Origin: Duganella rivi
Lineage (GTDB): Bacteria > Pseudomonadota > Gammaproteobacteria > Burkholderiales > Burkholderiaceae_D
NCBI RefSeq assembly: GCF_009857435.1
Contig: NZ_WWCK01000001.1
Coordinates: forward strand, 434,001-498,000
DNA: 64,000 nt
Reading direction: 5' to 3'
The notes under the pieces: model-generated
The model's database searches: none
What the model saw: only the letters and a program-made list of their open reading frames with translations
What the model was told of the DNA's origin: nothing
Translations under genes and position numbers: made by a program
In this document: positions 52,037 through 62,611 of the stretch, piece after piece
How positions within the stretch are numbered: position 1 is the first letter of the stretch
Layout: each line of letters begins with the position of its first letter

Positions 52037-54778
52037 ATGAGTTCACCTTCAGTTTCCCGCTTCTACCAGCGCTGGCTGTCTGCCGCGCCCGACCGCAGTG
52101 CCAAGATCGATGAATTGGCGCAATTATCGCTTGCCCAGCTTAATCTGGATGAATATTTACAAAAAGAAGCAGAAGCGAATCCTGCCAGCCCGCTGCCGCT
52201 GGTGCGCTCGATGCGCCGCCTGCGCAACTTGCTGGTGTGCGCCCTGATCCGGCGCGACCTCGAGGGCAAGGCCAACCTGGCCGAAGTGGTCGAAACCATG
52301 ACCCGCTTTGCTGATTTTGCCATCCAGAAACACATGACCGAGCTGCACGCCGAGATGGTGGCCGTCCACGGCCAGCCGATCGGCCGCGATTCCGGCCTGC
52401 CGCAGGAAATGATGGTGCTGGCCATGGGCAAGCAAGGCGGTGGCGAGCTCAATGTTTCCTCCGACATCGACCTGATCTTCGTCTACCCGGAAGACGGCGA
52501 TACCGTAGCCGACGCCGGGCAGCGCAGCCTGTCCAACCATGAATTCTTCGTCCGCCTCGGCAAAAAACTGATCGCGGCACTGGCCGAGATCACCGAGGAC
52601 GGCTACACCTTCCGCGTCGACATGGCCTTGCGCCCGAACGGCGCCTCCGGCCCACTGGCCGCCAGCCTTGGCATGGTGGAAAACTACCTGATCGTGCAGG
52701 GCCGCGAGTGGGAGCGCTACGCCTGGGTAAAGGCGCGCGCTGTCACCGGACGCGCCGAGGATATCGCCGCGCTGGATGCGATTGTCCGGCCGTTCTGCTT
52801 CCGCCGCTACCTGGACTTTGGCGTGATTGACGCCATCCGCAATATGCACGCGCAGATCCGCGCCGAGGTCAATCGGCAAGAGCGGCTGCACCCGGATCGC
52901 AGCAACAACGTCAAGCTGGGCCGCGGCGGCATCCGCGAGATCGAGTTCCTGGCGCAAGTCTTCCAGCTGATCCGCGGCGGCCGCGACGCCGCCCTGCGCG
53001 ACCGCTCGACCCGCACCACCTTGCGCATCATTGCCGAGAAAGGCCTGCTAAGCCACGCCATCGTCTATCAACTGCTGGCTTCTTACACCTTCCTGCGCAA
53101 CCTGGAGCATCGTTTGCAATACCTGGACGACGCCCAGACCCACACCCTGCCAGCCAATGACGCCGACCGCCAGACCGTGGCCGAGATGATGGGCTTGCCC
53201 GACGTTGCCACCTTGCTGGCCCAGCTGGACGCGCACCGCCAGTTTGTCGCCGGCCAGTTTGACGAGATGTTCTCGGACAAGACCGAAAGCAGCGAAAACG
53301 ACATCGAACTGCAATCGAGCAACGAATGCGCCGATCCCGACAACCGCGAGGCCATGGTGGCCCGCTTCGGCACGCTCGGTTTCGCAGACCCGGAGGCCGC
53401 CACCAAGCGCCTGATCGCCACCTGGCAAGCGCCGCGCCTGCAATCGCTGCCGGAAGCCAGCCGCAACCGCCTGCAAGGACTGATCAACACGGCGCTGCCG
53501 CTGATCGTGCAGGCGGCGCAGGAGTCGAGCGGCGGCAACCAATTGGCCACCTTGGGCCGGCTGCTCGATTTCCTTGAAGCCATCGCGCGCCGCTCGGCCT
53601 ATTTGTCGCTGCTGACCGAATACCCGCATACCCTGGCGCGCGTGATCCGCATGGTGCACGCCAGCGGCTGGGCGGCGCTGTTCCTGAGCCAGCACCCGAT
53701 CCTGCTCGACGAGCTGCTGGACGACCGCGTGCGCAATGCCATATTTGACCCGGTGGCGCTGGCCGCCGATATCGACAAACAACTGGCAGCCTACCCCGGC
53801 GACACCGAGCGCCAGATGGACATCCTGCGCGAAATCCACCACGCCCAGTTGTTCCACCTGCTGGCGCAGGACCTGGCCGGCGACCTGACCGTGGAAAAGC
53901 TGGCCGACTACCTGTCGGCGCTGGCCGACACCATCGTCGCCGCCACCATCAAGGCGGTGTGGCAGACGGTGGCCACGCGCCACCGCGAAGTGCCGCTGTT
54001 CACGGTCATCGCTTACGGCAAGCTGGGCGGCAAGGAACTGGGCTATGTGTCCGACCTCGACGTGATCTTCCTGTACGACGATCCCGACCAGGACGCCCCG
54101 GCCCAGTACGCCAAGCTGGCGCAGCGCTTCATCACCTGGATGACCTCGCACACCTCGGCCGGCATCCTGTTCGACATCGACACCGCGCTGCGCCCGGACG
54201 GCGCCAGCGGCATGCTGGTCTCCAGCGTCACGTCGTTTGAGAAATACCAGAGCAACTCGGCATGGGTGTGGGAACACCAGGCGCTGACCCGGGCCCGCTA
54301 CTGCGCCGGCGACGTGGCCATCGGCCAGCGTTTCGAGCAAATCCGCGAAGCCGTGCTGCGCAAGGAGCGTCCGCCCGGCGGCCCGCTCAAGCAAGAGGTG
54401 ATTGCCATGCGCAAACGCATGGTCGATGCCAAGCCTAACCACAGCGCCCTGTTCGACCTCAAGCAAGACCCGGGCGGCATGATCGACATCGAGTTCATCG
54501 TGCAATTCCTTGTCCTGCAACACGCTGCCGCCTATCCTCAATTGACGGCCAACTTCGGCAACATCGCCCTGCTCCACATGTGCGCCGACCTCGGCCTGAT
54601 CGACACCGGACTGGCCGCCAACGTGGCCGATGCCTACCGCAAGTATCGCAAGCTGCAACACCAGTTGCGCCTGCAGGGACAGGATCTGGCGCGCATTGAC
54701 CCGGCGCTGGTCGGCAGCCACCCGGCCAATGTCTCGGCGCTGTGGCTGGCCATCTTTGGCGAGGCCGTTGCCACTTAA
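52037..54778 (+). CDS. glnE: Bifunctional glutamine synthetase adenylyltransferase/deadenylase
   Basis: GlnE adds AMP to, or removes it from, glutamine synthetase according to nitrogen status. The 913-aa chain has two nucleotidyltransferase domains: KQGGGELNVSSDIDLIFVY (about residue 135) and YGKLGGKELGYVSDLDVIFLY (about 660), each followed by a regulatory helical domain. Its length matches the family. It is divergent from yhdP. Its presence shows that the cell has the PII/GlnE arm of nitrogen control, relevant to the NtrC-like sites near the TBDR genes. Confidence 0.97.
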   Translation: MSSPSVSRFYQRWLSAAPDRSAKIDELAQLSLAQLNLDEYLQKEAEANPASPLPLVRSMRRLRNLLVCALIRRDLEGKANLAEVVETMTRFADFAIQKHMTELHAEMVAVHGQPIGRDSGLPQEMMVLAMGKQGGGELNVSSDIDLIFVYPEDGDTVADAGQRSLSNHEFFVRLGKKLIAALAEITEDGYTFRVDMALRPNGASGPLAASLGMVENYLIVQGREWERYAWVKARAVTGRAEDIAALDAIVRPFCFRRYLDFGVIDAIRNMHAQIRAEVNRQERLHPDRSNNVKLGRGGIREIEFLAQVFQLIRGGRDAALRDRSTRTTLRIIAEKGLLSHAIVYQLLASYTFLRNLEHRLQYLDDAQTHTLPANDADRQTVAEMMGLPDVATLLAQLDAHRQFVAGQFDEMFSDKTESSENDIELQSSNECADPDNREAMVARFGTLGFADPEAATKRLIATWQAPRLQSLPEASRNRLQGLINTALPLIVQAAQESSGGNQLATLGRLLDFLEAIARRSAYLSLLTEYPHTLARVIRMVHASGWAALFLSQHPILLDELLDDRVRNAIFDPVALAADIDKQLAAYPGDTERQMDILREIHHAQLFHLLAQDLAGDLTVEKLADYLSALADTIVAATIKAVWQTVATRHREVPLFTVIAYGKLGGKELGYVSDLDVIFLYDDPDQDAPAQYAKLAQRFITWMTSHTSAGILFDIDTALRPDGASGMLVSSVTSFEKYQSNSAWVWEHQALTRARYCAGDVAIGQRFEQIREAVLRKERPPGGPLKQEVIAMRKRMVDAKPNHSALFDLKQDPGGMIDIEFIVQFLVLQHAAAYPQLTANFGNIALLHMCADLGLIDTGLAANVADAYRKYRKLQHQLRLQGQDLARIDPALVGSHPANVSALWLAIFGEAVAT

Positions 54779-54842
54779 CAACATTTTCTTTGTCAAAAGG
54801 TGCAATACTTCAGGAGCAGTTCCATCACATAAGGAGATAGCT

Positions 54843-55304
54843 ATGAGAGCATTATTGGGCGCCGTGGCCTTGGGCCTCGGCTTGCTGGCAAGCTCGGGCG
54901 CTGCGCTGGCGGCCGACAAGGGGTCGGCAGACGAGGCGGTGGCGATGGTCAAGCGGGCCGTGGCCATGGTCAAGTCGGACGGCAAGGAGAAAACCTTTGC
55001 CGCCATTGCCGATCCGGCCAACACCTCGTTCCATGACCGCGATTTGTATATTTATGTGTATGACCTGAATGGCGTGGCTTTAGCGCACGGCAATAATCCC
55101 AAAATGGTCGGCAAGCCGCTGATCGGTTTAAAAGATAATGAAGGCAAGGCCATGATTAAAGAAATGGTCGATACCGCCAAGAATAAAGGCAAGGGCTGGG
55201 TCGATTTTAAATGGCCGAATCCCGTGACCAAGGCCGTTGAATCGAAGTCCGGCTATGTCGAGCGTGTTGACGATTTCCTGATCGGCTCCGGCATCTACAA
55301 GTAA
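54843..55304 (+). CDS. Small periplasmic Cache-domain protein
   Basis: A 153-aa protein with a signal peptide (MRALLGAVALGLGLLASSGAALAAD) and a single Cache domain: FHDRDLYIYVYDLNGVALAHG, NPKMVGKPLIGLKDNEGK and KSGYVERVDDFLIGSGIYK. Such domains bind small ligands and are usually the sensor part of chemoreceptors, but here no membrane or output domain follows. A strong AAGGAGATAG ribosome-binding site precedes the ATG. It lies 64 bp after glnE. A free ligand-binding or partner protein is likely; ligand unknown. Confidence 0.9.
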   Translation: MRALLGAVALGLGLLASSGAALAADKGSADEAVAMVKRAVAMVKSDGKEKTFAAIADPANTSFHDRDLYIYVYDLNGVALAHGNNPKMVGKPLIGLKDNEGKAMIKEMVDTAKNKGKGWVDFKWPNPVTKAVESKSGYVERVDDFLIGSGIYK

Positions 55305-55577
55305 TTCCCTGTCCCCCTTCTTGCCGACAGTGCCGCCATTGCGCTGTTGGCATGCCTCAGCCTTTCGCCAGAGTCACAAACCCCTTTATTTCCACTAGTT
55401 AAACAGACACATTTTGTTACATTAGTGTTGCTGTTGCTTTTTTGCGAATGTTGGATTTTTTACGGCTTTTTACGTTTACAAGATGACTACGAAGTCGGTA
55501 AAGTTGGTCAGTTAAACCAAGAAATTTAACAAAAAATAAACGGAGAGTTGTTTCAATACACCCTAAGGAGTTCCGCA

Positions 55578-58529
55578 ATGATGAAGGAAACAGTTTTGTC
55601 CCGTTCCGTGCGCATGATCTGCGTAGCCGGCATGGCGATGAGCGCGCAAGTTGCATTCGCACAAGAAGCTGCCCCGGCAGAAGCCGTACAGAAAGTACAA
55701 ATTACCGGTTCGCGCCTGCTGTCGCCGAGCGCAGAATCGCCAACCCCGCTGCAAATCCTGACCTCGGCCGACATCGCCGCCTCGGGCGCAGTCAACCTGC
55801 AAGACCTGCTGCTGAAAAACCCAACCGTTGGTACGCCGTCGCTGAGCCGTACCAACTCGAACTTCCTGACCTCGGGCGGCGGCGTATCGACCGTCAACCT
55901 GCGTAACCTGGGCGATTCGCGTACCCTGGTGCTGGTCAATGGCCGCCGTTTCGTCTCGGGCGTACCGGGCGACACCGCAGTCGACTTGAACACCATCCCT
56001 ACCGACTTCATCGAGCGCGTTGAACTGCTGACCGGTGGCGCTTCCGCAACCTACGGTTCGGACGCGGTGGCCGGTGTGGTCAACATCATCCTGAAGAAAA
56101 ACTTCGAAGGCGTGACCGTCGACGCATCGACCGGCAAGAGCGACAAGAACGACGACTTCAAGAAAAAACTGTCGATTACCTTCGGCACCACCTCGGCCGA
56201 CGGCGGCAGCAACATCATGGGTCACTTCGGTTACTCGAAGCAAGGCGCCGTGATGTCGAAAGACCGTCCGGGCCTGGGCGCTGCAGTCGACCAGATCTCG
56301 CTGGGCGCTGGCGTGACCGGCGACGCAAAAGACGCGTATACCCCGTACGCACCGTTCTACTCGAGCTTTGCACCGCAAGGCCGCTTCTTCTGGGGCCCAG
56401 CAACCGGCGCCGGCGGCGGCAGCTACACCTACGACAAGAACGGCAACCCGATTGCCTTCTCGACCAACGGTTCCGCCACCCTGCCGGCATCGGGCTTCAA
56501 CCGCTCGGAATACCGCACCATCGCCGTGCCAACCGAGCGCTACTTGTTCGGCACCAACGGCAACCTGAAGCTGAACGAGAACCACAATGCGTTCTTCGAA
56601 GGCACCTACGCTGCCACCAAGGTCGACACCAACATCGAACCGTTCGCGCTGGATTCGGCCAACGTCTTCCGTCCTAGCGGCGTAGTGCAAGGCGAAACGC
56701 TGGTCAACGGCGTCAAGGTGCGCAACCCGATCATCCCGCAATACCTGTGGGATCGCATGACCGACACCGACGGCGATGGCTTGAAAGACTACCGCTTCAC
56801 CCGCCGCCTGAACGAGTTTGGACCGCGCCACAGCTCCGTCAACCGCGGCACCCTGCGTTTGGCCACCGGCTTGAAGGGCACCCTGCCATTCACCAACGAC
56901 TGGAGCTACGACGCCTTCGTCAGCTACGGCCGTACCACGGAATCGCAAGCGTCGACCGGCCAGATCAACATCGTCAACATGCGCAGCGCGCTGGCTGGCG
57001 TGCCTAACCCCGACATCCCTGGCGGCGTCATGTGCGCCGACGCGCAAGCTCGTCGCGACGGTTGCGTGCCTATCAACGTGTTCGGCCTGGGCGCCATTTC
57101 GCAAGACGCGCTGAAATACGTGACCGCACCGGGCTCGCTGGAAACCTCGGTGACCCAGAAGATCGCCGGCGGCACCATCACCGGTGAACTGCCATTCGGC
57201 CTGCCAGCTGGCCCGATCGGCATGGCAGCAGGCTACGAATGGCGCAGCGAAGATTCGGCCAGCGTGCCGGATCCACTGACCCAGGCTGGCCTGAACGCCG
57301 GCAATGCGATCCCAGCCACCTACGGCTCGTTCATCGTGCGTGAAGAATTCGTTGAGACCCGCGTACCGCTGCTGAAAGACAAGTTCTTGGCCAAGAACCT
57401 GGACTTCCGTGGTTCGTTCCGTCACGGCGACTACTCCACCGTAGGCAGCACCAACAGCTGGAACGCTGGTCTGGAATGGGCGCCGGTTTCGGACGTCAAG
57501 TTCCGCGGTACCCGCGCTGTGTCGACCCGTGCACCAAACATCGGTGAACTGTACCAGGCACCAGCACAAACCTTCCCAACGGTCAGCGACCCATGCGAAG
57601 GCACCAAGCTGACCGGCACCGACCCAATCAGCGTGGCTTGCCGTGCTGCACCAGGCGTAGCCGCCAACATGGCTGCTAACGGCGGCACCTTCACCCTGAA
57701 CCAAGCCGACCGTCAAGGCGTCAGCGGCTACAACAAGGGCAACCCTAACCTGACGGCAGAAAAAGGCCGTTCGAGCACCGTTGGCGTGGTCGTCACCCCA
57801 ACCTCGATCCCAATGCTGAGCAAGTTCACCTTCACGGCTGACTACTTCAACATCAAGATCGCGGACGCCATCATTAGCACCCCGCGTCAGTTCGCCCTGC
57901 AAAACTGCTACGGCGGCAACACCTACTACTGCCGCTACATCACCCGCCGTACCGCGGCTGAAGGCTCGAACAGCATCGGTACTCTGAAGTACGTCGACAG
58001 CTCGGCTGAAAACAGCGGCGGCTTCGGCACCGAAGGTATCGACTTGACCGCGTCGTGGGCTGATAAAGTCGGCCCAGGCCGTCTGAACGCCAAGATCTCG
58101 TACACCTATCTGAAAACCCTCTGGAACCGTCCAGAGAAAGATGCAGATAAAGACGAGGGCGCAGGCGAGCTGGAAAATCCACGCAACAAGGCAGTGCTGA
58201 ACCTGGCCTACAAATGGGGTAACTTCGGCATCACCACCGTGACCAGCTACACCGGTCGCGTTGCGCTGGACGACCAGTTCGTTGCCTCGGCCTTCGACAA
58301 TCCGCAGGATCTGGCGAAACTCGGTTCGTACACCACGACCGACTTCCAGCTGACCTACGACGTGAAGAAGAACTTCCAGCTGTACTTCGGCATGAACAAC
58401 GCCTTCGACAAGAAGCCGCTGCCGATCATCACTGGCCTGAACGGCAACACCACCGGTACCGAGACCGACGCATCGGCTTACGATCCGATCGGCCGCCGCT
58501 ACTACCTGGGTCTGCGCGTTTCGATGTAA
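55578..58529 (+). CDS. TonB-dependent receptor (TBDR8)
   Basis: A 983-aa receptor of a more distant subgroup: signal peptide MMKETVLSRSVRMICVAGMA to AFAQ, then VQKVQITGSRLLSP, plug with RTLVLVNGRRFVSG and GGASATYGSDAVAGVVNIIL, barrel ending RRYYLGLRVSM, which lacks the usual C-terminal Phe. Around residues 395-403 DTDGDGLKD resembles a calcium-binding loop. The two-Cys loop before NPNLTAEKGR is long. AAGGAG lies seven bases before ATG. The 273-bp gap upstream (55305-55577) is AT-rich and holds no clear match to the TBDR1-5 promoter. Confidence 0.93.
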   Translation: MMKETVLSRSVRMICVAGMAMSAQVAFAQEAAPAEAVQKVQITGSRLLSPSAESPTPLQILTSADIAASGAVNLQDLLLKNPTVGTPSLSRTNSNFLTSGGGVSTVNLRNLGDSRTLVLVNGRRFVSGVPGDTAVDLNTIPTDFIERVELLTGGASATYGSDAVAGVVNIILKKNFEGVTVDASTGKSDKNDDFKKKLSITFGTTSADGGSNIMGHFGYSKQGAVMSKDRPGLGAAVDQISLGAGVTGDAKDAYTPYAPFYSSFAPQGRFFWGPATGAGGGSYTYDKNGNPIAFSTNGSATLPASGFNRSEYRTIAVPTERYLFGTNGNLKLNENHNAFFEGTYAATKVDTNIEPFALDSANVFRPSGVVQGETLVNGVKVRNPIIPQYLWDRMTDTDGDGLKDYRFTRRLNEFGPRHSSVNRGTLRLATGLKGTLPFTNDWSYDAFVSYGRTTESQASTGQINIVNMRSALAGVPNPDIPGGVMCADAQARRDGCVPINVFGLGAISQDALKYVTAPGSLETSVTQKIAGGTITGELPFGLPAGPIGMAAGYEWRSEDSASVPDPLTQAGLNAGNAIPATYGSFIVREEFVETRVPLLKDKFLAKNLDFRGSFRHGDYSTVGSTNSWNAGLEWAPVSDVKFRGTRAVSTRAPNIGELYQAPAQTFPTVSDPCEGTKLTGTDPISVACRAAPGVAANMAANGGTFTLNQADRQGVSGYNKGNPNLTAEKGRSSTVGVVVTPTSIPMLSKFTFTADYFNIKIADAIISTPRQFALQNCYGGNTYYCRYITRRTAAEGSNSIGTLKYVDSSAENSGGFGTEGIDLTASWADKVGPGRLNAKISYTYLKTLWNRPEKDADKDEGAGELENPRNKAVLNLAYKWGNFGITTVTSYTGRVALDDQFVASAFDNPQDLAKLGSYTTTDFQLTYDVKKNFQLYFGMNNAFDKKPLPIITGLNGNTTGTETDASAYDPIGRRYYLGLRVSM

Positions 58530-58561
58530 TCTGGATGGGGCGGCTCAGCCGCCCTGCCATA

Positions 58562-58597
58562 AAAAAACCCTCGCGGCTTACACCGCGAGGGTTTTTT
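58562..58597. terminator. Bidirectional terminator between TBDR8 and gap
   Basis: AAAAAACCCTCGCGG and CCGCGAGGGTTTTTT form a long stem with a 6-nt loop and U runs on both strands, serving the two convergent genes. Confidence 0.9.
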
Positions 58598-58616
58598 ATT
58601 AGCTGAACGCTTTGGA

Positions 58617-59627
<1,011 letters not shown>

Positions 59628-59675
59628 ACTTTGCTCCTGATTAGAAATATTGGTGCTGCAATAAGCAATTATAGA

Positions 59676-61670
59676 TTAAGCAATGACAGATTTGACTTTC
59701 GCCACCACGTTTTCTACCGTGAAGCCGAAGTGCTTGAACAGCACGCCTGCCGGAGCCGACTCACCGAAGGTATCGATGCCGACAACAGCGCCTTCCAGAC
59801 CGACGTATTTGTACCAGAAATCGGTCACGCCGGCTTCGATTGCCACACGTGGCACGCCTTTGGTCAACACGCTGGCCTTGTAAGCGGCGTCTTGACGGTC
59901 AAATACATCAGTCGACGGCATCGACACCACGCGCGCGACGATGCCTTCCGCAGCCAGCGCCGAGGCGGCAGCTTGCGCCAGTTCGATTTCCGAACCGGTG
60001 GCGATCAGGGTCACTTTGGCGTCGGCGGCTTCGCGCAGCACGTAGCCGCCGCGGGCGATGTCGGCGATTTGCGCGTCGGTACGCTCCTGGTACGGCAGAT
60101 TCTGGCGCGAGAAGATCAGGGTCGACGGGCCATCCTTGCGCTTGACTGCCGCGCCCCATGCCACCATCGATTCGGTGGTGTCGCATGGACGCCAGTTGTC
60201 CAGATTCGGGATCAGGCGCAGCGACGATACGTGCTCGACCGACTGGTGGGTCGGGCCGTCTTCGCCCAGGCCGATCGAGTCGTGGGTGAACACGAACAGC
60301 GAACGCTGTTTCATCAGTGCCGCCATGCGCAGCGCGTTGCGGCTGTAGTCGGCGAAGGTCAGGAAGGTGGCGCCGAACGGGATGTAGCCGCCGTGCAGGG
60401 CCACGCCGTTCATGATCGCCGACATGCCGAACTCGCGCACGCCGTAGTTGATGTGGTTGCCCGGCTGGCCCGAACGCACTGGCACGATTTCTTTCCAGTT
60501 GGTCAGGTTGGAACCGGTCAGGTCGGCCGAGCCGCCCAGGAATTCCGGCAGCACTGGCGCCAGCGCCTGGATCGCGTTCTGGCTAGCCTTGCGGGTGGCG
60601 ATGTTTTCTTTCTTCTCGACGGTCGAGGCAATGCCGGCGGCCAGCGCTGCCTCGAAGGAGCCCGGCAGTTCGCCAGCCATGCGGCGGGTCAGTTCAGCAG
60701 CTTCCGCCGGGAACTTGGCCGTGTATTCCGCGAACTTGGCGTTCCAGTCGGCTTCCAGCTTGGCGCCGTTGGCTTTGCCGTCCCATGCGGCGTAGATGTC
60801 GGCAGGGATTTCGAACGGCGCGGCGCTCCAGCCGATGTACTCGCGGACGGCAGCCACTTCCTTGTCGCCCAGTGCGGCGCCGTGCACCTTGTCGCCGCCT
60901 TGCAGGTTAGGCGAACCTTTGCCGATGATGGTTTTGCAGCAGATCAGGGTCGGCTTGTCGGCGGCCTTGGCGGCAGCGATGGCGGCGGCAACCGCAGCCA
61001 CGTCGTGGCCGTCCACCGCGCGGATCACGTTCCAGCCGTAGGCTTCGAAACGGGCCGGGGTGTCGTCGGTGAACCAGCCTTCCACCTTGCCGTCGATCGA
61101 GATGCCGTTATCGTCGTACAGCGCGATCAGTTTTTTCAGGCCCAGCGTGCCGGCCAGCGCGCAGGCTTCGTGCGAGATGCCTTCCATCAGGCAGCCGTCG
61201 CCGACGAAGGCGTAGGTGTAGTGATCGACCACGTCCAGGCCCGGCTTGTTGAATTCGCTTGCCAGCAGCCATTCAGCCAGCGCCATGCCGACCGCGTTGG
61301 CGATACCCTGGCCCAGCGGGCCGGTGGTGGTTTCCACGCCCGGGGTGTAGCCGACTTCCGGGTGGCCCGGGGTCTTCGAGTGCATCTGGCGGAAGGCCTT
61401 GATGTCGTCCATGCTCACGTCGTAGCCGCTCAGGTGCAGCAGCGCGTAGTGCAGCATCGAGCCGTGGCCGTTCGACAGCAGGAAGCGGTCGCGGTTCACC
61501 CATTTCGGGTTGGCCGGGTTGTGGCTGTAATGGCCGGACCACAGGGCGACGGCGATTTCAGCCATGCCCATCGGCATACCTGGGTGGCCGGAATTGGCCT
61601 TCTGGACGGCGTCCATTGCCAGCGCGCGGATCGCGTTAGCCATTTGGGTGGTTGGGAGCGTAGAAGTCAT
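59676..61670 (-). CDS. tkt: Transketolase
   Basis: A thiamine-diphosphate enzyme moving two-carbon units between sugar phosphates and supplying erythrose-4-phosphate for AroG. The 664-aa protein has the N-terminal [18 protein letters not shown], the thiamine-diphosphate motif starting [13 protein letters not shown] and ending in ALYDDN, then [16 protein letters not shown] in the central domain and a C-terminal domain. ATG 61670 is preferred to a GTG four codons upstream. It is the first gene of the tkt-gap unit and diverges from rsmE over a 141-bp gap. Confidence 0.97.
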   Translation of the reverse strand: MTSTLPTTQMANAIRALAMDAVQKANSGHPGMPMGMAEIAVALWSGHYSHNPANPKWVNRDRFLLSNGHGSMLHYALLHLSGYDVSMDDIKAFRQMHSKTPGHPEVGYTPGVETTTGPLGQGIANAVGMALAEWLLASEFNKPGLDVVDHYTYAFVGDGCLMEGISHEACALAGTLGLKKLIALYDDNGISIDGKVEGWFTDDTPARFEAYGWNVIRAVDGHDVAAVAAAIAAAKAADKPTLICCKTIIGKGSPNLQGGDKVHGAALGDKEVAAVREYIGWSAAPFEIPADIYAAWDGKANGAKLEADWNAKFAEYTAKFPAEAAELTRRMAGELPGSFEAALAAGIASTVEKKENIATRKASQNAIQALAPVLPEFLGGSADLTGSNLTNWKEIVPVRSGQPGNHINYGVREFGMSAIMNGVALHGGYIPFGATFLTFADYSRNALRMAALMKQRSLFVFTHDSIGLGEDGPTHQSVEHVSSLRLIPNLDNWRPCDTTESMVAWGAAVKRKDGPSTLIFSRQNLPYQERTDAQIADIARGGYVLREAADAKVTLIATGSEIELAQAAASALAAEGIVARVVSMPSTDVFDRQDAAYKASVLTKGVPRVAIEAGVTDFWYKYVGLEGAVVGIDTFGESAPAGVLFKHFGFTVENVVAKVKSVIA

Positions 61671-61811
61671 CGTTGATATCACGAAAGTATGGAAACTGGG
61701 AGCCGGGGCGCGGTCACCTCACGCGCACGACGCTGGCTGAGCCCATTATTTTACCAGACCATGACAGCCACCATTTAAAATTGCACTTCTACTTTCCCCG
61801 GATACCACGTT

Positions 61812-62537
61812 ATGCCCCGCTTCTTTTGCCCCCAGCCGCTGGCCATCGGCCAGATCGTCGCCCTGCCCGAGGCGGTTGCCCACCATGTCCAAGTGCTGCG
61901 GCTGGCGCAGGGCGAACTGATCACCTTGTTTAATGGCGAAGGCGGCGAGTACACGGCCAGCCTGGTGGAGCTTGCGCGCCGCAGCGCCAGCGCCGAGATC
62001 AAGGTCCACACCGCGCGCGAGATCGAGCTGCCGTTTGCCGTGACTTTGGCGCAAGCGCTGCCAGAGGGCACGAAAATGGATTGGATTATCGAAAAAGCCA
62101 TCGAACTGGGCGTGTCCGGCTTCCAGCCGCTGGCGGCGCAGCGCTGCGTGGTCAAGCTGTCGGCCGAGCGCGCCGAGAAAAAACTCGAGCACTGGCGCGG
62201 CATCATCGTCTCGGCCAGCGAGCAAAGCGGCCGCAACCGGCTAGCCCAGCTGGCGCCGCCGCAAGACTATAAAAACTGGATTACCCAGCAAGATCTGCAT
62301 CGCCGCATCATCCTGACGCCGCGCGCCGGGCAATCGCTGGCCGAGTGGGCGCGCCACCAGGCGCCGCAGGCAGTCACGCTGGTGGTCGGCCCCGAAGGCG
62401 GTCTCAGCGAACAGGAAGAAGACCTGGCGCTGCGCCACGGCGCCCTGCCCCTGGCCATGGGCCCGCGCATCCTGCGCACCGAAACGGCGGCGCTGGCGGC
62501 GGTGTCGATATTAAGTGCAGCCTGGGGCGGCCTCTGA
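61812..62537 (+). CDS. rsmE: 16S rRNA (uracil(1498)-N3)-methyltransferase RsmE
   Basis: RsmE methylates U1498 in 16S rRNA using S-adenosylmethionine. The 241-aa protein has an N-terminal PUA-like part (MPRFFCPQPLAIGQIVALPE, AHHVQVLRLAQG) and a SPOUT knot with KMDWIIEKAIELGVSGFQPL, IIVSASEQSGRN, LVVGPEGGLSEQEEDLA and MGPRILRTETAALAA. Length and motifs are typical. A terminator follows. Confidence 0.96.
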   Translation: MPRFFCPQPLAIGQIVALPEAVAHHVQVLRLAQGELITLFNGEGGEYTASLVELARRSASAEIKVHTAREIELPFAVTLAQALPEGTKMDWIIEKAIELGVSGFQPLAAQRCVVKLSAERAEKKLEHWRGIIVSASEQSGRNRLAQLAPPQDYKNWITQQDLHRRIILTPRAGQSLAEWARHQAPQAVTLVVGPEGGLSEQEEDLALRHGALPLAMGPRILRTETAALAAVSILSAAWGGL

Positions 62538-62554
62538 TATAGCGCGCCCCAAAT

Positions 62555-62596
62555 AAAAAAATCCCGCCCAGGCCTTGCGGCCCGGCGGGATTTTTT
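62555..62596. terminator. Bidirectional terminator between rsmE and TBDR9
   Basis: AAAATCCCGCC and GGCGGGATTTT pair around a GC-rich loop, with A and T runs on the two sides; it serves both convergent genes. Confidence 0.9.
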
Positions 62597-62611
62597 ATGC
62601 GCGTCTGAAGC

